A DNA stretch of 33,957 nt from Streptomyces sp. ISL-66 (GTDB lineage Bacteria; Actinomycetota; Actinomycetes; Streptomycetales; Streptomycetaceae). The notes under the pieces are model-generated. The model searched no databases. It had not been told where the DNA came from and saw only the letters and a list, made by a program, of their open reading frames with translations. The position numbers and the translations under genes are program-made. Positions 23,235 through 30,996 of this stretch are shown here, piece after piece. The stretch spans positions 1-33,957 of the forward strand of contig NZ_JAGGOW010000093.1 in assembly GCF_018614135.1 (NCBI RefSeq), given 5' to 3'. Every line of letters begins with the position of its first letter. The first letter of the stretch is position 1.

Positions 23235-25133
23235 CTACAGCCCCTTGGTCCTGATGGTGATCGTGCTGCCCTCGGCGGCGCTCTGGCCGCCGGGTACCGA
23301 CTGGGAGTCGACGGTGTTGCTGAAGGAGAGGAACGGTTTGTCGACCTTCACCTTGAAGCCCAGGCCCTCCAGGGTCTTGCGGGCCGCGTCCGACTCCTGG
23401 CCGGTGACGTCCGGCACCTGGACCTGGCGGGGGCCCTTGGACACGGTGAGCGTGACCGCGTCGCCGGCCGCGGCCTGGGTGCCGGCGGCCACCGACTGAT
23501 TGGCGACCGTACCGGCGGGGGAGGGGGAGTTGACCTGCTCGGGAGCGGTCTCCACCTTCAGGCCCAGCCCCTCCAGAGCGGTCCGGGCCTGGTCGAGGGG
23601 CTTGCCGGCGACGCTCGGGACCTGCACCGGGCGGCCCTTGCTGACCACGATCGAGACCGCGGTGTCCAGGGCGCGCTTCGGGCCGTCCGCCGCCGGATCC
23701 GTACTGATCACCGAGCCCTGGGCGACGTCCTGACTGAAGGCGTGCGTGACGATCCCGAGGGCGAGACCGGCCGAGGTCAGCTCGGTCTTGGCCGCCTCCA
23801 GCGGCTTGCCCTTCACGTTGGGCACCGCCACGACCTCGGGGCCGCGCGAGATGGTGACGACGACCGCCGCGTTGCCGCGGATGCGCTTGCCGCCCGCGGG
23901 ATCGGTGTTCATCACCGTCCCCTTGGCGAAGCCGGCGCTGAACTTCCGGTCGATCCGTTTCACTCCGAGGCCGGCCGCCGACAGCTGGGACTTGGCCTCC
24001 GCCTCGGTCTTGCCGAGCAGGTTCGGCACCTTGGTGAACTGACCCGAGCTGATGTACCAGACACCCGTGCCGAAGCCGAGGGCGAGCAGTACGCCGACGA
24101 CGACGAGCAGCACGCCGCGGCGGCGGATCCGCGGTCCGGCCGCGGGCGCGGGCGGCAGCGGCGGCGAGGCGAGCCGGGAGGTGTGGGAGACGGGCGGGGC
24201 CACGGGCCGGGCGATCACGCTGGTGCGGTCCTCGGCGGCCGTCCGCTCCGCGGCGCGCGCCTGCGGCGGTACCGCGTCCAGCTCGGCCTCGGCGAGCTGC
24301 GCGCGGGCTTCTATGGCCAGTCCGAGGAGCCCGGCCGCGTCGCGGGGGCGCAGCTCGGGGTCGCGCGCGGTGGCGTAGGCGACGAGCTCGTCGAGCGCGG
24401 CGGGCAGTCCGGGGACGATGGCGGACGGGGGCGGCACGTCCTCGTTGAGGTGCTGGTAGAGGACCTGCGCGGGATTGGTGCCGGTGTGGGGCTTGGCGCC
24501 GGTGAGCATCTCGTAGAGCACGACCCCGCAGGCGTAGACGTCCACGCGGGTGTCGGTGACCCCGTTCTGGATCTGCTCGGGTGCGAGGTAGGAGACGGTT
24601 CCCAGGATGGAGCCGGTGGTGTTCGTGACGGCGTCGACCGACCGGACCAGCCCGAAGTCGGCCACCTTGACGCGGCCGTCGTCGCCGATCAGCACGTTCT
24701 CGGGCTTCATGTCCCGGTGCACGAAGCCGGCCCGGTGCGCGGCGCCGAGGGCGGCGAGGACCGGTTCGAGGATGTCCAGGGCCGCGCGCGGCTGGAGCGC
24801 TCCGCGCTCGCGCAGCAGGTCGCGCAGGGTGCAGCCGGAGACGTACTCCATGGCGAGGTAGGTGTACGGCCCGTCCGTGCCCTGGTCGAAGACGGCCACC
24901 ACGTTGGGGTGGGCGAGGCGGGCGACGGACTTGGCCTCGCGGATGAACCGGTCGACGAAGCCGCCGTCGGCCGCGAGCGCCGGGTGCATCACCTTCAGCG
25001 CGAGGATGCGGTCGAGGCGGGTGTCCACGGCCCGGTAGACCGTGGCCATGCCGCCGGCCGCGATGCGGGCGTCCACGCGGTAGCGGCCGTCGAGCGTCCG
25101 CCCGACGAGGGGGTCATCCAGGGTCGTGTCCAC
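23235..25133 (-). CDS. Ser/Thr protein kinase with four PASTA domains (PknB/PknL-like)
   Basis: A 632-residue membrane kinase. Residues ~17-275 are the kinase domain: the Gly loop IAAGGMATVY, ATP-binding Lys47, HRDMKPEN with catalytic Asp141, DFG with Asp159, and GTVSYLAPEQ. A Pro/Ala-rich juxtamembrane linker follows to ~335, then one membrane helix (341-361), then four extracellular PASTA repeats (about 366-432, 434-500, 502-567, 569-632), which bind peptidoglycan or lipid II in this family. By gene neighbourhood it corresponds to PknL of Mycobacterium/Corynebacterium; its probable substrate, an Rv2175c-like protein, is encoded 5.4 kb away. Start GTG 25133 lies 6 nt after a -10 box. Confidence 0.92.
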   Translation of the reverse strand: MDTTLDDPLVGRTLDGRYRVDARIAAGGMATVYRAVDTRLDRILALKVMHPALAADGGFVDRFIREAKSVARLAHPNVVAVFDQGTDGPYTYLAMEYVSGCTLRDLLRERGALQPRAALDILEPVLAALGAAHRAGFVHRDMKPENVLIGDDGRVKVADFGLVRSVDAVTNTTGSILGTVSYLAPEQIQNGVTDTRVDVYACGVVLYEMLTGAKPHTGTNPAQVLYQHLNEDVPPPSAIVPGLPAALDELVAYATARDPELRPRDAAGLLGLAIEARAQLAEAELDAVPPQARAAERTAAEDRTSVIARPVAPPVSHTSRLASPPLPPAPAAGPRIRRRGVLLVVVGVLLALGFGTGVWYISSGQFTKVPNLLGKTEAEAKSQLSAAGLGVKRIDRKFSAGFAKGTVMNTDPAGGKRIRGNAAVVVTISRGPEVVAVPNVKGKPLEAAKTELTSAGLALGIVTHAFSQDVAQGSVISTDPAADGPKRALDTAVSIVVSKGRPVQVPSVAGKPLDQARTALEGLGLKVETAPEQVNSPSPAGTVANQSVAAGTQAAAGDAVTLTVSKGPRQVQVPDVTGQESDAARKTLEGLGFKVKVDKPFLSFSNTVDSQSVPGGQSAAEGSTITIRTKGL

Positions 25134-25139
25134 CCGGAG

Positions 25140-25145
25140 ATTCTA
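25140..25145 (-). promoter_or_regulatory. -10 box of the PASTA kinase gene, probable leaderless start
   Basis: On the minus strand TAGAAT (25145-25140) ends 6 nt before the GTG start at 25133, with no ribosome-binding site between. Confidence 0.5.
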
Positions 25146-25245
25146 CGAGGGCCGGGTGGGGGCCCGTCCCGGGTCCCCGGGGTTGCAGCCGACCTGTGAC
25201 GGTGCGGCCGTACGGGCCCCCGCTCCGGGAGGCGGTGACGCTACG

Positions 25246-25283
25246 GGGCCGCCCCGTGCGGCCGTGGTCGCACGGGGCGGCCC
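25246..25283. terminator. Perfect 15-bp hairpin after the NmrA-like gene
   Basis: GGGCCGCCCCGTGCG (25246-25260) pairs with CGCACGGGGCGGCCC (25269-25283) around an 8-nt loop. It lies 23 bp downstream of the stop codon of the minus-strand oxidoreductase gene. Confidence 0.8.
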
Positions 25284-25306
25284 GGGCGCTTCAGCTGAGT
25301 CGTGCC

Positions 25307-26146
25307 TCAGCGAAAAGCGGCGATGTTGCGGGCGACCCAGTTGTCGAAGGGGCGCGGAGCGCGACCGAGGACTCGTCCCACGTCCGAGCTGATCCGCAGT
25401 TCGGCGGGGTTCGGGGCGGAAATGATGTCCAGGGTGTCGTCGGCGAGCTCCGGCGGCACGAACCGGGTCATCGCGGCTTTGGCCTCCTCGCGGGTGAGTT
25501 CGTGGAACCGCACCGGCGAGCCGAGCGCGGCGGCGATGGCCTCCGACTGCTGTCGGGGTGTGATCACCGAGGGCCCGGTCAGCTCGAAGGTTCCGCCGGT
25601 GTGCCGGTCGTCCAGCAGGCAGGCCGCCGCGACCTCGGCGATGTCCGCCGGGTCGACGACCGGAACCCCGACATCGCCGAAGGGTGCGGCGACCGTCCCT
25701 CGTGTGCGGACGGACTCCGCCCACGCCATGGCGTTGGAGGCGAAGCCGCCCGGTCGTAGGACGGCCCAGTCCAGGCCGGACCCTCTCAACGCGTCCTCCA
25801 CTGCGCGCATCGCGATCCGCGACGGGCCGAGCGGCCTCGTCGCCACGCCCTGCGAAGACAGCAGGACGACTCGGCGGACCCCGCTGGCAGCAGCCAGGTC
25901 GATGATGTCGGTCGGCCTGGCTCCGGGTGCGTGCAGGTCGCCGGACAGCAGGAGGAACAGCGCCTTCGCCCCGTCCAAAGCGGGGGTGAGGCCCTGCGGC
26001 TCGGCCAGGTCGGCCGACACGTGCCGGACCCCGGCCGGCATTGCCGCCGCGTGCCGTGACACCGCCGTCACCTGCTCGCCCGCCTTGGCCAGGGCCTGCG
26101 TCAAAGGTCGGCCCACATTCCCGGTAGCTCCGGTCACCACGATCAT
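25307..26146 (-). CDS. NAD(P)-binding NmrA/SDR-type oxidoreductase
   Basis: A 279-residue atypical short-chain dehydrogenase. VTGATGNVGRPLTQALAKAG is the Rossmann dinucleotide loop (GxxGxxG), ALFLLLSG and VVLLSSQGV are conserved core strands, and WAVLRPGGFASN is the NmrA/azoreductase-like substrate-side motif. There is no clear Tyr-x3-Lys pair, so it may be an NADP-binding quinone reductase or redox sensor rather than a classical dehydrogenase. ATG 26146 has GGAG 6 nt upstream. Divergent from an HxlR-type regulator with a shared operator, a common Streptomyces accessory pair. The inducer is probably a quinone or reactive electrophile, by analogy only. Confidence 0.82.
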   Translation of the reverse strand: MIVVTGATGNVGRPLTQALAKAGEQVTAVSRHAAAMPAGVRHVSADLAEPQGLTPALDGAKALFLLLSGDLHAPGARPTDIIDLAAASGVRRVVLLSSQGVATRPLGPSRIAMRAVEDALRGSGLDWAVLRPGGFASNAMAWAESVRTRGTVAAPFGDVGVPVVDPADIAEVAAACLLDDRHTGGTFELTGPSVITPRQQSEAIAAALGSPVRFHELTREEAKAAMTRFVPPELADDTLDIISAPNPAELRISSDVGRVLGRAPRPFDNWVARNIAAFR

Positions 26147-26182
26147 GTTCGGCTCCTAGTCCGTTGTGCACTGCGGAAATTG

Positions 26183-26232
26183 ACGCTAGGAGGCGGGCTT
26201 ACTTTTCGTAAGAACACACCCAGAGGTAAGCT
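26183..26232. promoter_or_regulatory. Divergent promoters with HxlR-type operator
   Basis: CTTAC-N5-GTAAG (26198-26212) is a perfect inverted repeat between two -10 boxes: TAGCGT on the minus strand (26188-26183) for the oxidoreductase, and TAAGCT on the plus strand (26227-26232) for the regulator. It falls at the -35 region of both, so the HxlR protein can repress both genes. Confidence 0.6.
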
Positions 26233-26238
26233 CCGGAC

Positions 26239-26637
26239 ATGGGAGAAGGTGCGCAGCTGACGCAGGTTGAGGCGGGCCATCGGTATGAGGTGTTTCACAC
26301 CGACTGCCCAGCGCGCGACGTGGTCGACCACGTGACCAGCAGGTGGGGAATCTGGGTGCTGATCTCCTTGCGGAGCACCGACCTTCGGTTTTACGAGCTG
26401 CGCGACAGCATCCAGGGCATCAGCGAGAAGATGCTCGCCCAGACACTGCGCGCACTGGTCCAGGACGACCTGGTCTGGCGGAAGGTCGAGCCGACGACGC
26501 CACCCCAAGTCACCTACGGGCTGACCGAGTTCGGCCAGGACGTCGGTGGGCCCCTGACGGACTTGTTCGACCGGATCACACAGCGGCTGGCAGCCGGCGG
26601 GGCGTCCGCCACGGAGCGGCTGAGCACCACTCATTAG
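26239..26637 (+). CDS. HxlR-family winged-helix transcriptional regulator
   Basis: A 132-residue protein with a single HxlR/MarR-like winged helix: CPARDVVDHVTSRWGIWVLI, RFYELRDSIQGISEKMLAQTLRALVQDDLV, and VTYGLTEFGQ. Cys23 sits at the conserved N-terminal position used for thiol sensing in HypR/QorR-type members. It probably represses the divergent oxidoreductase gene and itself through the CTTAC-N5-GTAAG operator. ATG 26239 lies 6 nt after a -10 box, so it is probably leaderless. Codon use looks slightly less GC-biased than the neighbours, in keeping with an acquired pair. Confidence 0.85.
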   Translation: MGEGAQLTQVEAGHRYEVFHTDCPARDVVDHVTSRWGIWVLISLRSTDLRFYELRDSIQGISEKMLAQTLRALVQDDLVWRKVEPTTPPQVTYGLTEFGQDVGGPLTDLFDRITQRLAAGGASATERLSTTH

Positions 26638-26735
26638 GTGCTCCCCCGGAGGTGTTGAGGAAGTACTCCCGGCCGACCGGCGCGCGGTCGAGTAGACCCG
26701 CACTGGGCTCGACCGGCGCAGCCGCCCCGACCGGG

Positions 26736-26760
26736 GCGCGAGGGGGTGATGCCCCCGCGC
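26736..26760. terminator. Terminator-like hairpin between hxlR-type gene and thiG
   Basis: GCGC-GA-GGGGG (26736-26746) pairs with CCCCCGCGC (26752-26760) around TGATG. It lies between two convergent genes. The rest of 26638-26784 holds nothing I recognise. Confidence 0.5.
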
Positions 26761-26784
26761 ACCGGAACCCGTACGGCCGCGCCG

Positions 26785-27579
26785 TCAGAACGCCGGGCGC
26801 TCCGGGTCGAGGGCCGCGCGGCCCTCCGTCGGGGAAGAGGCTTCGGCGAAGCGGCGCTGGGGGATGCGGCCCGCCCGGAAGGCCAGGCGGCCCGCCGAGA
26901 CCGCGTCCCGCATCGCCGCGGCCATCAGGACGGGCAGCTGCGCGCGGGTCACCGCCGAGGCGAGCATCACGGCCGAGCAGCCCAGCTCCATGGCCAGGGC
27001 CACGTCCGAGGCGGTGCCGGCGCCCGCGTCCAGGATGACGGGGACGCCCGCCCGCTCGACCATGAGCTCGAAGTTGTGCGGGTTGCGGATGCCCATCCCG
27101 GAGCCGATCGGAGACCCCAGCGGCATGATCGCCGCGCAGCCCACGTCCTCCAGCTTCCGCGCGAGCACCGGGTCGTCGTTCGTGTAGGGCAGCACCGTGA
27201 AGCCCTCGTCGACCAGGATCTCCGCCGCGTCCAGCAGCTCGACCCCGTCGGGCAGGAGCGTCCGCTCGTCCGCGACGACCTCCAGCTTGATCCAGTCGGT
27301 GCCGAGGGCCTCGCGCGCCAGCCGGGCCGTCAGCACGGCCTCGCCCGCCGTGAAGCAGCCCGCCGTGTTGGGCAGCACCGCGATCCCGAGCCGGGTCAGG
27401 ACGGACAGCACCGAGCCCTGGACCGTGGGATCGAGGCGCCGCATCGCGACCGTGGTGAGTTCCGTACCGGACGCGAGCAGGGCCCGCTCCAGGATGTCCA
27501 GGCTGGGGGCCCCGCCCGTGCCCATGATCAGGCGCGAGGAGAAGGTCCGGCCGCCCAGGGTGAAGACGTCGTCGGCCAT
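26785..27579 (-). CDS. thiG: Thiazole synthase
   Basis: A 264-residue TIM-barrel enzyme that makes the thiazole phosphate of thiamine from deoxyxylulose 5-phosphate, dehydroglycine (from ThiO) and the thiocarboxylate of ThiS. Lys98 in DWIKLEVV forms the imine with the sugar. Other signatures are MGTGG near the start, LPNTAGC, LPYTNDDP, MPLGSPIGSGMG and DAGAGTASD with the phosphate-binding loop. GGGAGG overlapping the end of thiS provides its ribosome site, so the genes are coupled. Last gene of thiO-thiS-thiG. The last ~20 residues are variable. Confidence 0.95.
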   Translation of the reverse strand: MADDVFTLGGRTFSSRLIMGTGGAPSLDILERALLASGTELTTVAMRRLDPTVQGSVLSVLTRLGIAVLPNTAGCFTAGEAVLTARLAREALGTDWIKLEVVADERTLLPDGVELLDAAEILVDEGFTVLPYTNDDPVLARKLEDVGCAAIMPLGSPIGSGMGIRNPHNFELMVERAGVPVILDAGAGTASDVALAMELGCSAVMLASAVTRAQLPVLMAAAMRDAVSAGRLAFRAGRIPQRRFAEASSPTEGRAALDPERPAF

Positions 27580-27583
27580 CGGG

Positions 27584-27784
27584 TCAGCCTCCCTGAACCG
27601 CGGTGAGGACCTCGACGCGGTCGCCGTCCGACACGGAGGTGTAGGGCCACTGGCCGCGCGGCACCACGGTCTCGTTGAGGGCCGCGGCGACCCCCTTGGT
27701 GGCCTGGGTGAGCGTGGCGATCACGGCCGCGAGCATGGTGCCGGCCGCGATCTCGAGCGGCTCGCCGTTGACGGAGATGGTCAT
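27584..27784 (-). CDS. thiS: Sulfur carrier protein ThiS
   Basis: A 66-residue ubiquitin-like protein ending in VQGG. The C-terminal Gly-Gly is adenylated and thiocarboxylated to carry sulfur to ThiG. It starts MTISVNGEPLEIAAG at ATG 27784, overlapping the thiO stop in an ATGA, with AGGAG 8 nt upstream. The conserved LNETVVPRGQW region is present. Confidence 0.95.
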   Translation of the reverse strand: MTISVNGEPLEIAAGTMLAAVIATLTQATKGVAAALNETVVPRGQWPYTSVSDGDRVEVLTAVQGG

Positions 27785-29004
27785 GCGTACGACTCCTGTC
27801 GCGTGAGGGCGAAGCGGCGCGGGGTGAAGGGGCGGGCGATCTCCGGCAGTTCGCCGGTGGTCAGCAGCTCCGCCATGACGTCGCCGGTCAGCGGGGTCAG
27901 CAGGACCCCGTTGCGGTAGTGCCCGGTGGCCAGGTGCAGGCCCGGCAGGTCGGTGGGGCCGAGCAGCGGGGCGTTGTCCGGCGAACCGGGTCGCAGCCCG
28001 GCCCGGGTCTCCACCAGCGGGAGTTCGGTGATGCCGGGCACCAGCTCGTGGGCGTCGCGCAGGAGCTCGTAGACCCCGCCCGCGGTGACGGTGGTGTCCC
28101 AGCCGAGTTCCTCGCTGGTGGCGCCGATGACGAGCTCGCCGTTCTCGCGCGGCACCAGGTAGACGTGGCTGCCGCGCACGACGGCCCGTACGGTCCGGGA
28201 CAGGAACGGCGCGTACGCGGGCGGCACCGAGAGCCGCAGCACCTGGCCCTTCACCGGCCGTACGGGGGCCACGACCTCGGGCGGTACGCCGTCCAGCCGG
28301 CCGCTGAGCGAGCCCGCCGCCAGCACCACCTGGTCGGCACGCACCTCGGTGGCGTCCCGGTCGTCGAGGACCGCGCCGACGGCCCGGTCGGCGCCGGTCA
28401 GCAGCCGGGAGGCGGCCGCCCGGTGGAAGGACACCCCCGCGCGCTCGCAGGCGGCCAGCAGCGCGGCCGAGAGGCGGCGCGGGTCGACCTGGTGGTCGCC
28501 GTCCACGCGCAGGCCGCCGCGTACGCCCGGGGCCAGCATGGGCTCCAGGCGGCGGCACTCGCGGCCGGTCAGCCACTGCGATTCCAGGCCGCAGCGACGC
28601 TGGAGCGCGTGCAGTTCGCGCAGGTGGAGGCGGTCGTCGGAGTCGAGGGCGACGGCGAGGGTGCCGCAGGCGCGGTAGCCGATGTCCATGCCGCCGCTGG
28701 CGTCGGCCAGGTCGGCGGCGAACTGCGGGTAGCGGGCGGCGGAGGCGAGGTTCAGCCCGAGCAGGGTCTCCTCGCCGTAGTGCAGTTCGGTGACGGCGGC
28801 GAGCATGCCGGCCGCGACCTGCGCGGCGCCGCCGCCGGGCGCCGGATCGGCGAGGGCGGTGCGCAGTCCGGCGCGGGCCGCCCGCCAGGCGGTGACCAGG
28901 CCGATGATGCCGCCCCCGATGACGAGGACGTCGTATCCGGAACTGCGGCTCTTCCCGGACGGGTGTGCGGATGGATGCGCGGTCGTGCGCACGGATGAAT
29001 GCAT
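27781..29004 (-). CDS. thiO: Glycine oxidase ThiO
   Basis: A 407-residue flavoenzyme of the D-amino-acid oxidase family that oxidises glycine to the imine used by ThiG. VLVIGGGIIGLVTAWRAARAG (about residues 26-46) is the FAD-binding Rossmann loop. Further motifs are AAQVAAGMLAAV, GDHQVDPRRLSAALL, VVLAAGSLSG, PVKGQVLRL, and the C-terminal RAGLRPGSPDNAPLLG with TGHYRNGVLLTPLTG. The first ~22 residues (His/Ser/Arg-rich) precede the domain. It is preceded by a TPP riboswitch and its own promoter. First gene of thiO-thiS-thiG. Confidence 0.93.
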   Translation of the reverse strand: MHSSVRTTAHPSAHPSGKSRSSGYDVLVIGGGIIGLVTAWRAARAGLRTALADPAPGGGAAQVAAGMLAAVTELHYGEETLLGLNLASAARYPQFAADLADASGGMDIGYRACGTLAVALDSDDRLHLRELHALQRRCGLESQWLTGRECRRLEPMLAPGVRGGLRVDGDHQVDPRRLSAALLAACERAGVSFHRAAASRLLTGADRAVGAVLDDRDATEVRADQVVLAAGSLSGRLDGVPPEVVAPVRPVKGQVLRLSVPPAYAPFLSRTVRAVVRGSHVYLVPRENGELVIGATSEELGWDTTVTAGGVYELLRDAHELVPGITELPLVETRAGLRPGSPDNAPLLGPTDLPGLHLATGHYRNGVLLTPLTGDVMAELLTTGELPEIARPFTPRRFALTRQESYA

Positions 29005-29015
29005 GGGCGTCCAGC

Positions 29016-29105
29016 CCCTCCCTTCGCCGGCATGACCCGGATCAGGTTCGTACGGTCGGAGGCCGGCCAGCCTCCCTCTCAGCCCGGTGCGCCCGGACTC
29101 CCGCG
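29016..29105 (-). promoter_or_regulatory. TPP riboswitch (THI element)
   Basis: On the minus strand the conserved blocks CTGAGAGG, then after a variable P3 stem ACCTGATCCGGGTCATG and CGGCGAAGGGAG, occur in the correct order with flanking pairing arms. The element ends in GGGAGGGG (29023-29016), which is also the ribosome site of thiO 11 nt before its ATG. Binding of thiamine pyrophosphate would therefore hide the site and block translation of thiO-thiS-thiG. Confidence 0.93.
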
Positions 29106-29120
29106 ATAGGTTCGGTGGCC

Positions 29121-29149
29121 AGAGTAACGCCGGGGCCGACGGCCGGTAA
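29121..29149 (-). promoter_or_regulatory. Promoter of the thiO-thiS-thiG transcript
   Basis: On the minus strand TTACCG (29149-29144), a 17-nt spacer and TACTCT (29126-29121), placed just upstream of the TPP riboswitch. Confidence 0.45.
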
Positions 29150-29227
29150 GGCTGCCTCCCCGGTCCCGGCGCACGCCCGGGGACCGGACCGGCCCCGCCC
29201 GCTATTCCTGACGGGCCATCAGATGAT

Positions 29228-29240
29228 TAGGGTGGGCCGG
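29228..29240 (+). promoter_or_regulatory. -10 box of the flavoprotein gene, probable leaderless start
   Basis: TAGGGT at 29228-29233 is followed by 7 nt and GTG 29241. The in-frame ATG at 29223 lies upstream of the box. Confidence 0.5.
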
Positions 29241-30530
29241 GTGAGCGAGCAGACGGAACAGACCGAACACACCCAGCGCGCCGTCGTCGTCGGCGCCGGA
29301 ATGGCCGGGGTCCAGACCGCGGTCGCCCTGCGGGAACAGGGCTGGACCGGCCCCGTCACCCTCCTGGGTGCCGAACCCCACCAGCCCTACGACCGCCCCC
29401 CGCTGTCCAAGGCGGTGCTCCTCGGCAAGGCCGAGGACTCTGCCTTCGACGTCGACTTCGAGGGGCTCGGCATCGAACTGCGGCTCGGCGTCGAAGTGAC
29501 CGGCCTGCGCGCCGCGGAGCACGAGGTGGACACCGAGGCGGGCCCGGTCCCGTACGGGGTCCTCGTGCTGGCGACCGGCGCGCGACCGCTCACCCTGCCC
29601 GGTGCGGAGGGGGTCCCCGGCGTGCACCTGCTGCGCACCCTGGACGACGCGGCCCGGCTGCGCCCCGTCCTGGCGACCGGATCGGCGGTGGTGGTCGTCG
29701 GCGCGGGCTGGATCGGCGCGGAGTTCGCCACGGCGGCGCGCGAGGCCGGCTGCGAGGTGACGGTGGTCGAAGCGGCCGACCGGGTCCTCGCCGGGGCCCT
29801 GCCGGCGGAGGTCGCCGAGCCGATGGGGCGCTGGTACGCGCAGGCGGGCGCCACGCTGCTGACCGGCGCGCGCGTGGCCTCGGTCGAGGCAGGCAGGGTC
29901 CTCCTGGCGGACGGCCGCGAGCTCGCGGCCGGGGCCGTCGTGGTGGGCATCGGGGCCCGCCCCGCGACGGACTGGCTCGCCGGGTCCGGGGTCGAGCTGG
30001 GCCCGGACGGCGCGGTCGTCGCGGACGAGCACCTGCGGACCTCGGTACCCGGGGTGTACGCGGTGGGGGACTGCGCTTCCTTCCCGTCGGCGCGGTACGG
30101 CACGCGCCTGCTCGTGCACCACTGGGACAACGCGCTGCAGGGCCCGAGGGCGGTCGCCGCGAACGTCGTCGCCCAGGGCTCGGCGGCGCGGGACTCGGCG
30201 GCCCCGGGCTCGGCGGCGCGGGACTCGGTGGCCCCCGGCTCCGCGGGCCAGGTCTACGACCCGGTCCCGTACTTCTGGTCGGAGCAGTTCGGCCGCTTCG
30301 TGCAGTACGCGGGCCACCACGGCGGCGCGGACACCATGCTGTGGCGCGGGGACCCGGCGGCCGAGACCTGGTCGGTCTGCTGGCTGCGCGACGGCCGTCT
30401 GGTCGCGGTCCTCGCGGTGGGCCGCCCGCGCGACCTGGCCCAGGGCCGGCGCCTCATCGAGTCGGGCGCGGCCCTCGACCCGGCCCGGGTCGCCGATCCG
30501 GCGGTCGCGCTGAAGTCGACGCTGCTCTAG
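29241..30530 (+). CDS. FAD/NAD(P)-dependent oxidoreductase, ferredoxin reductase type
   Basis: A 429-residue flavoprotein. VVVGAGMAGVQTAVALREQG near the N-terminus is the FAD loop; PYDRPPLSKAVL is typical of oxygenase-coupled ferredoxin/rubredoxin reductases. VVVVGAGWIGAEFATAAREAG is the NAD(P)H loop, and GVYAVGDCAS binds the flavin ribityl. A C-terminal reductase domain follows. Between residues ~312 and 335 is a low-complexity insertion built from a repeated 10-residue unit (GSAARDSAAP), encoded by a 30-bp tandem repeat at 30178-30248. It would pass electrons from NAD(P)H to a ferredoxin; the partner is unknown. Placed between thi genes but not evidently part of thiamine synthesis. Confidence 0.88.
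   Translation: MSEQTEQTEHTQRAVVVGAGMAGVQTAVALREQGWTGPVTLLGAEPHQPYDRPPLSKAVLLGKAEDSAFDVDFEGLGIELRLGVEVTGLRAAEHEVDTEAGPVPYGVLVLATGARPLTLPGAEGVPGVHLLRTLDDAARLRPVLATGSAVVVVGAGWIGAEFATAAREAGCEVTVVEAADRVLAGALPAEVAEPMGRWYAQAGATLLTGARVASVEAGRVLLADGRELAAGAVVVGIGARPATDWLAGSGVELGPDGAVVADEHLRTSVPGVYAVGDCASFPSARYGTRLLVHHWDNALQGPRAVAANVVAQGSAARDSAAPGSAARDSVAPGSAGQVYDPVPYFWSEQFGRFVQYAGHHGGADTMLWRGDPAAETWSVCWLRDGRLVAVLAVGRPRDLAQGRRLIESGAALDPARVADPAVALKSTLL
30178..30248 (+). repeat. 30-bp in-frame tandem repeat inside the flavoprotein gene
   Basis: Two near-identical 30-bp units (30178-30207 and 30208-30237) and part of a third encode the repeated decapeptide. The length keeps the frame, so repeat number could vary without breaking the gene. 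Confidence 0.8.
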
Positions 30531-30551
30531 CGAGATGGCAGGCTTGTGCCC

Positions 30552-30917
30552 GTGACCGAGATTGACGCAAAGATCGATGCCCTTGTTCCCGCCTGGCTGT
30601 ACCTCCCCGACATCGCGGAGAAGCTCGACATCGAAGTGACGAAGGTCCGCCAGCTGGTCAAGGAAGGTCAGCTGCTCGCGGTGCGTCGCGGCGAGAACCG
30701 TTCCCTCCAGGTGCCCGCGGCCTTCATCGACGGGGACAAGATCGTCAAGGGCCTGGTCGGCCTGCTGACCGTGCTCCGCGACGACCGGTTCTCCGACATG
30801 GAGATCCTGGAGTGGCTGTTCACCCCCGACGACACGCTGCCGGGCACCCCGGTGCAGGCGCTGGGCGAGAATCGCGGCACGGAGGTGAAGCGCCGCGCTC
30901 AGGCGCTCGCCATCTGA
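30552..30917 (+). CDS. Rv2175c-like winged-helix DNA-binding protein
   Basis: A 121-residue protein. The N-terminal half has a helix-turn-helix of the Rv2175c type: LVPAWLYLPDIAEKLDIEVTKVRQLVKEGQ, then LLAVRRGENRSLQVPAAFI. The C-terminal half contains IVKGLVGLLTVLRDDRFSDMEILEWLFTPDD. In Mycobacterium tuberculosis Rv2175c binds DNA and is a phosphorylation target of the kinase PknL encoded beside it; the PASTA kinase at 23235-25133 is the likely counterpart. Start taken as GTG 30552 (protein MTEIDAKID); GTG 30546 is two codons earlier. The only Thr near the N-terminus is Thr2, so a conserved phospho-site is not obvious. Confidence 0.85.
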   Translation: MTEIDAKIDALVPAWLYLPDIAEKLDIEVTKVRQLVKEGQLLAVRRGENRSLQVPAAFIDGDKIVKGLVGLLTVLRDDRFSDMEILEWLFTPDDTLPGTPVQALGENRGTEVKRRAQALAI

Positions 30918-30927
30918 CCCGATCCCG

Positions 30928-30981
30928 CAGGAGCAGCAGTAGCGGCAGCAGAAACAGCAGTCGCAGTAGCAGTAGCAGTAC
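30928..30981. repeat. Degenerate CAG/TAG trinucleotide tract
   Basis: Eighteen consecutive triplets of which ten are CAG and three TAG, starting 11 bp after the stop codon of the DNA-binding protein gene and in a different frame from it. Nothing coding is apparent. Confidence 0.75.
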
Positions 30982-30996
30982 ACGGCGCAATGCCAC

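Noticed and set aside
22284..25199. A 971-codon open frame on the plus strand
   Set aside because: It lies opposite nfo and the PASTA kinase, both with full motif sets. The translated sequence is low-complexity shadow.
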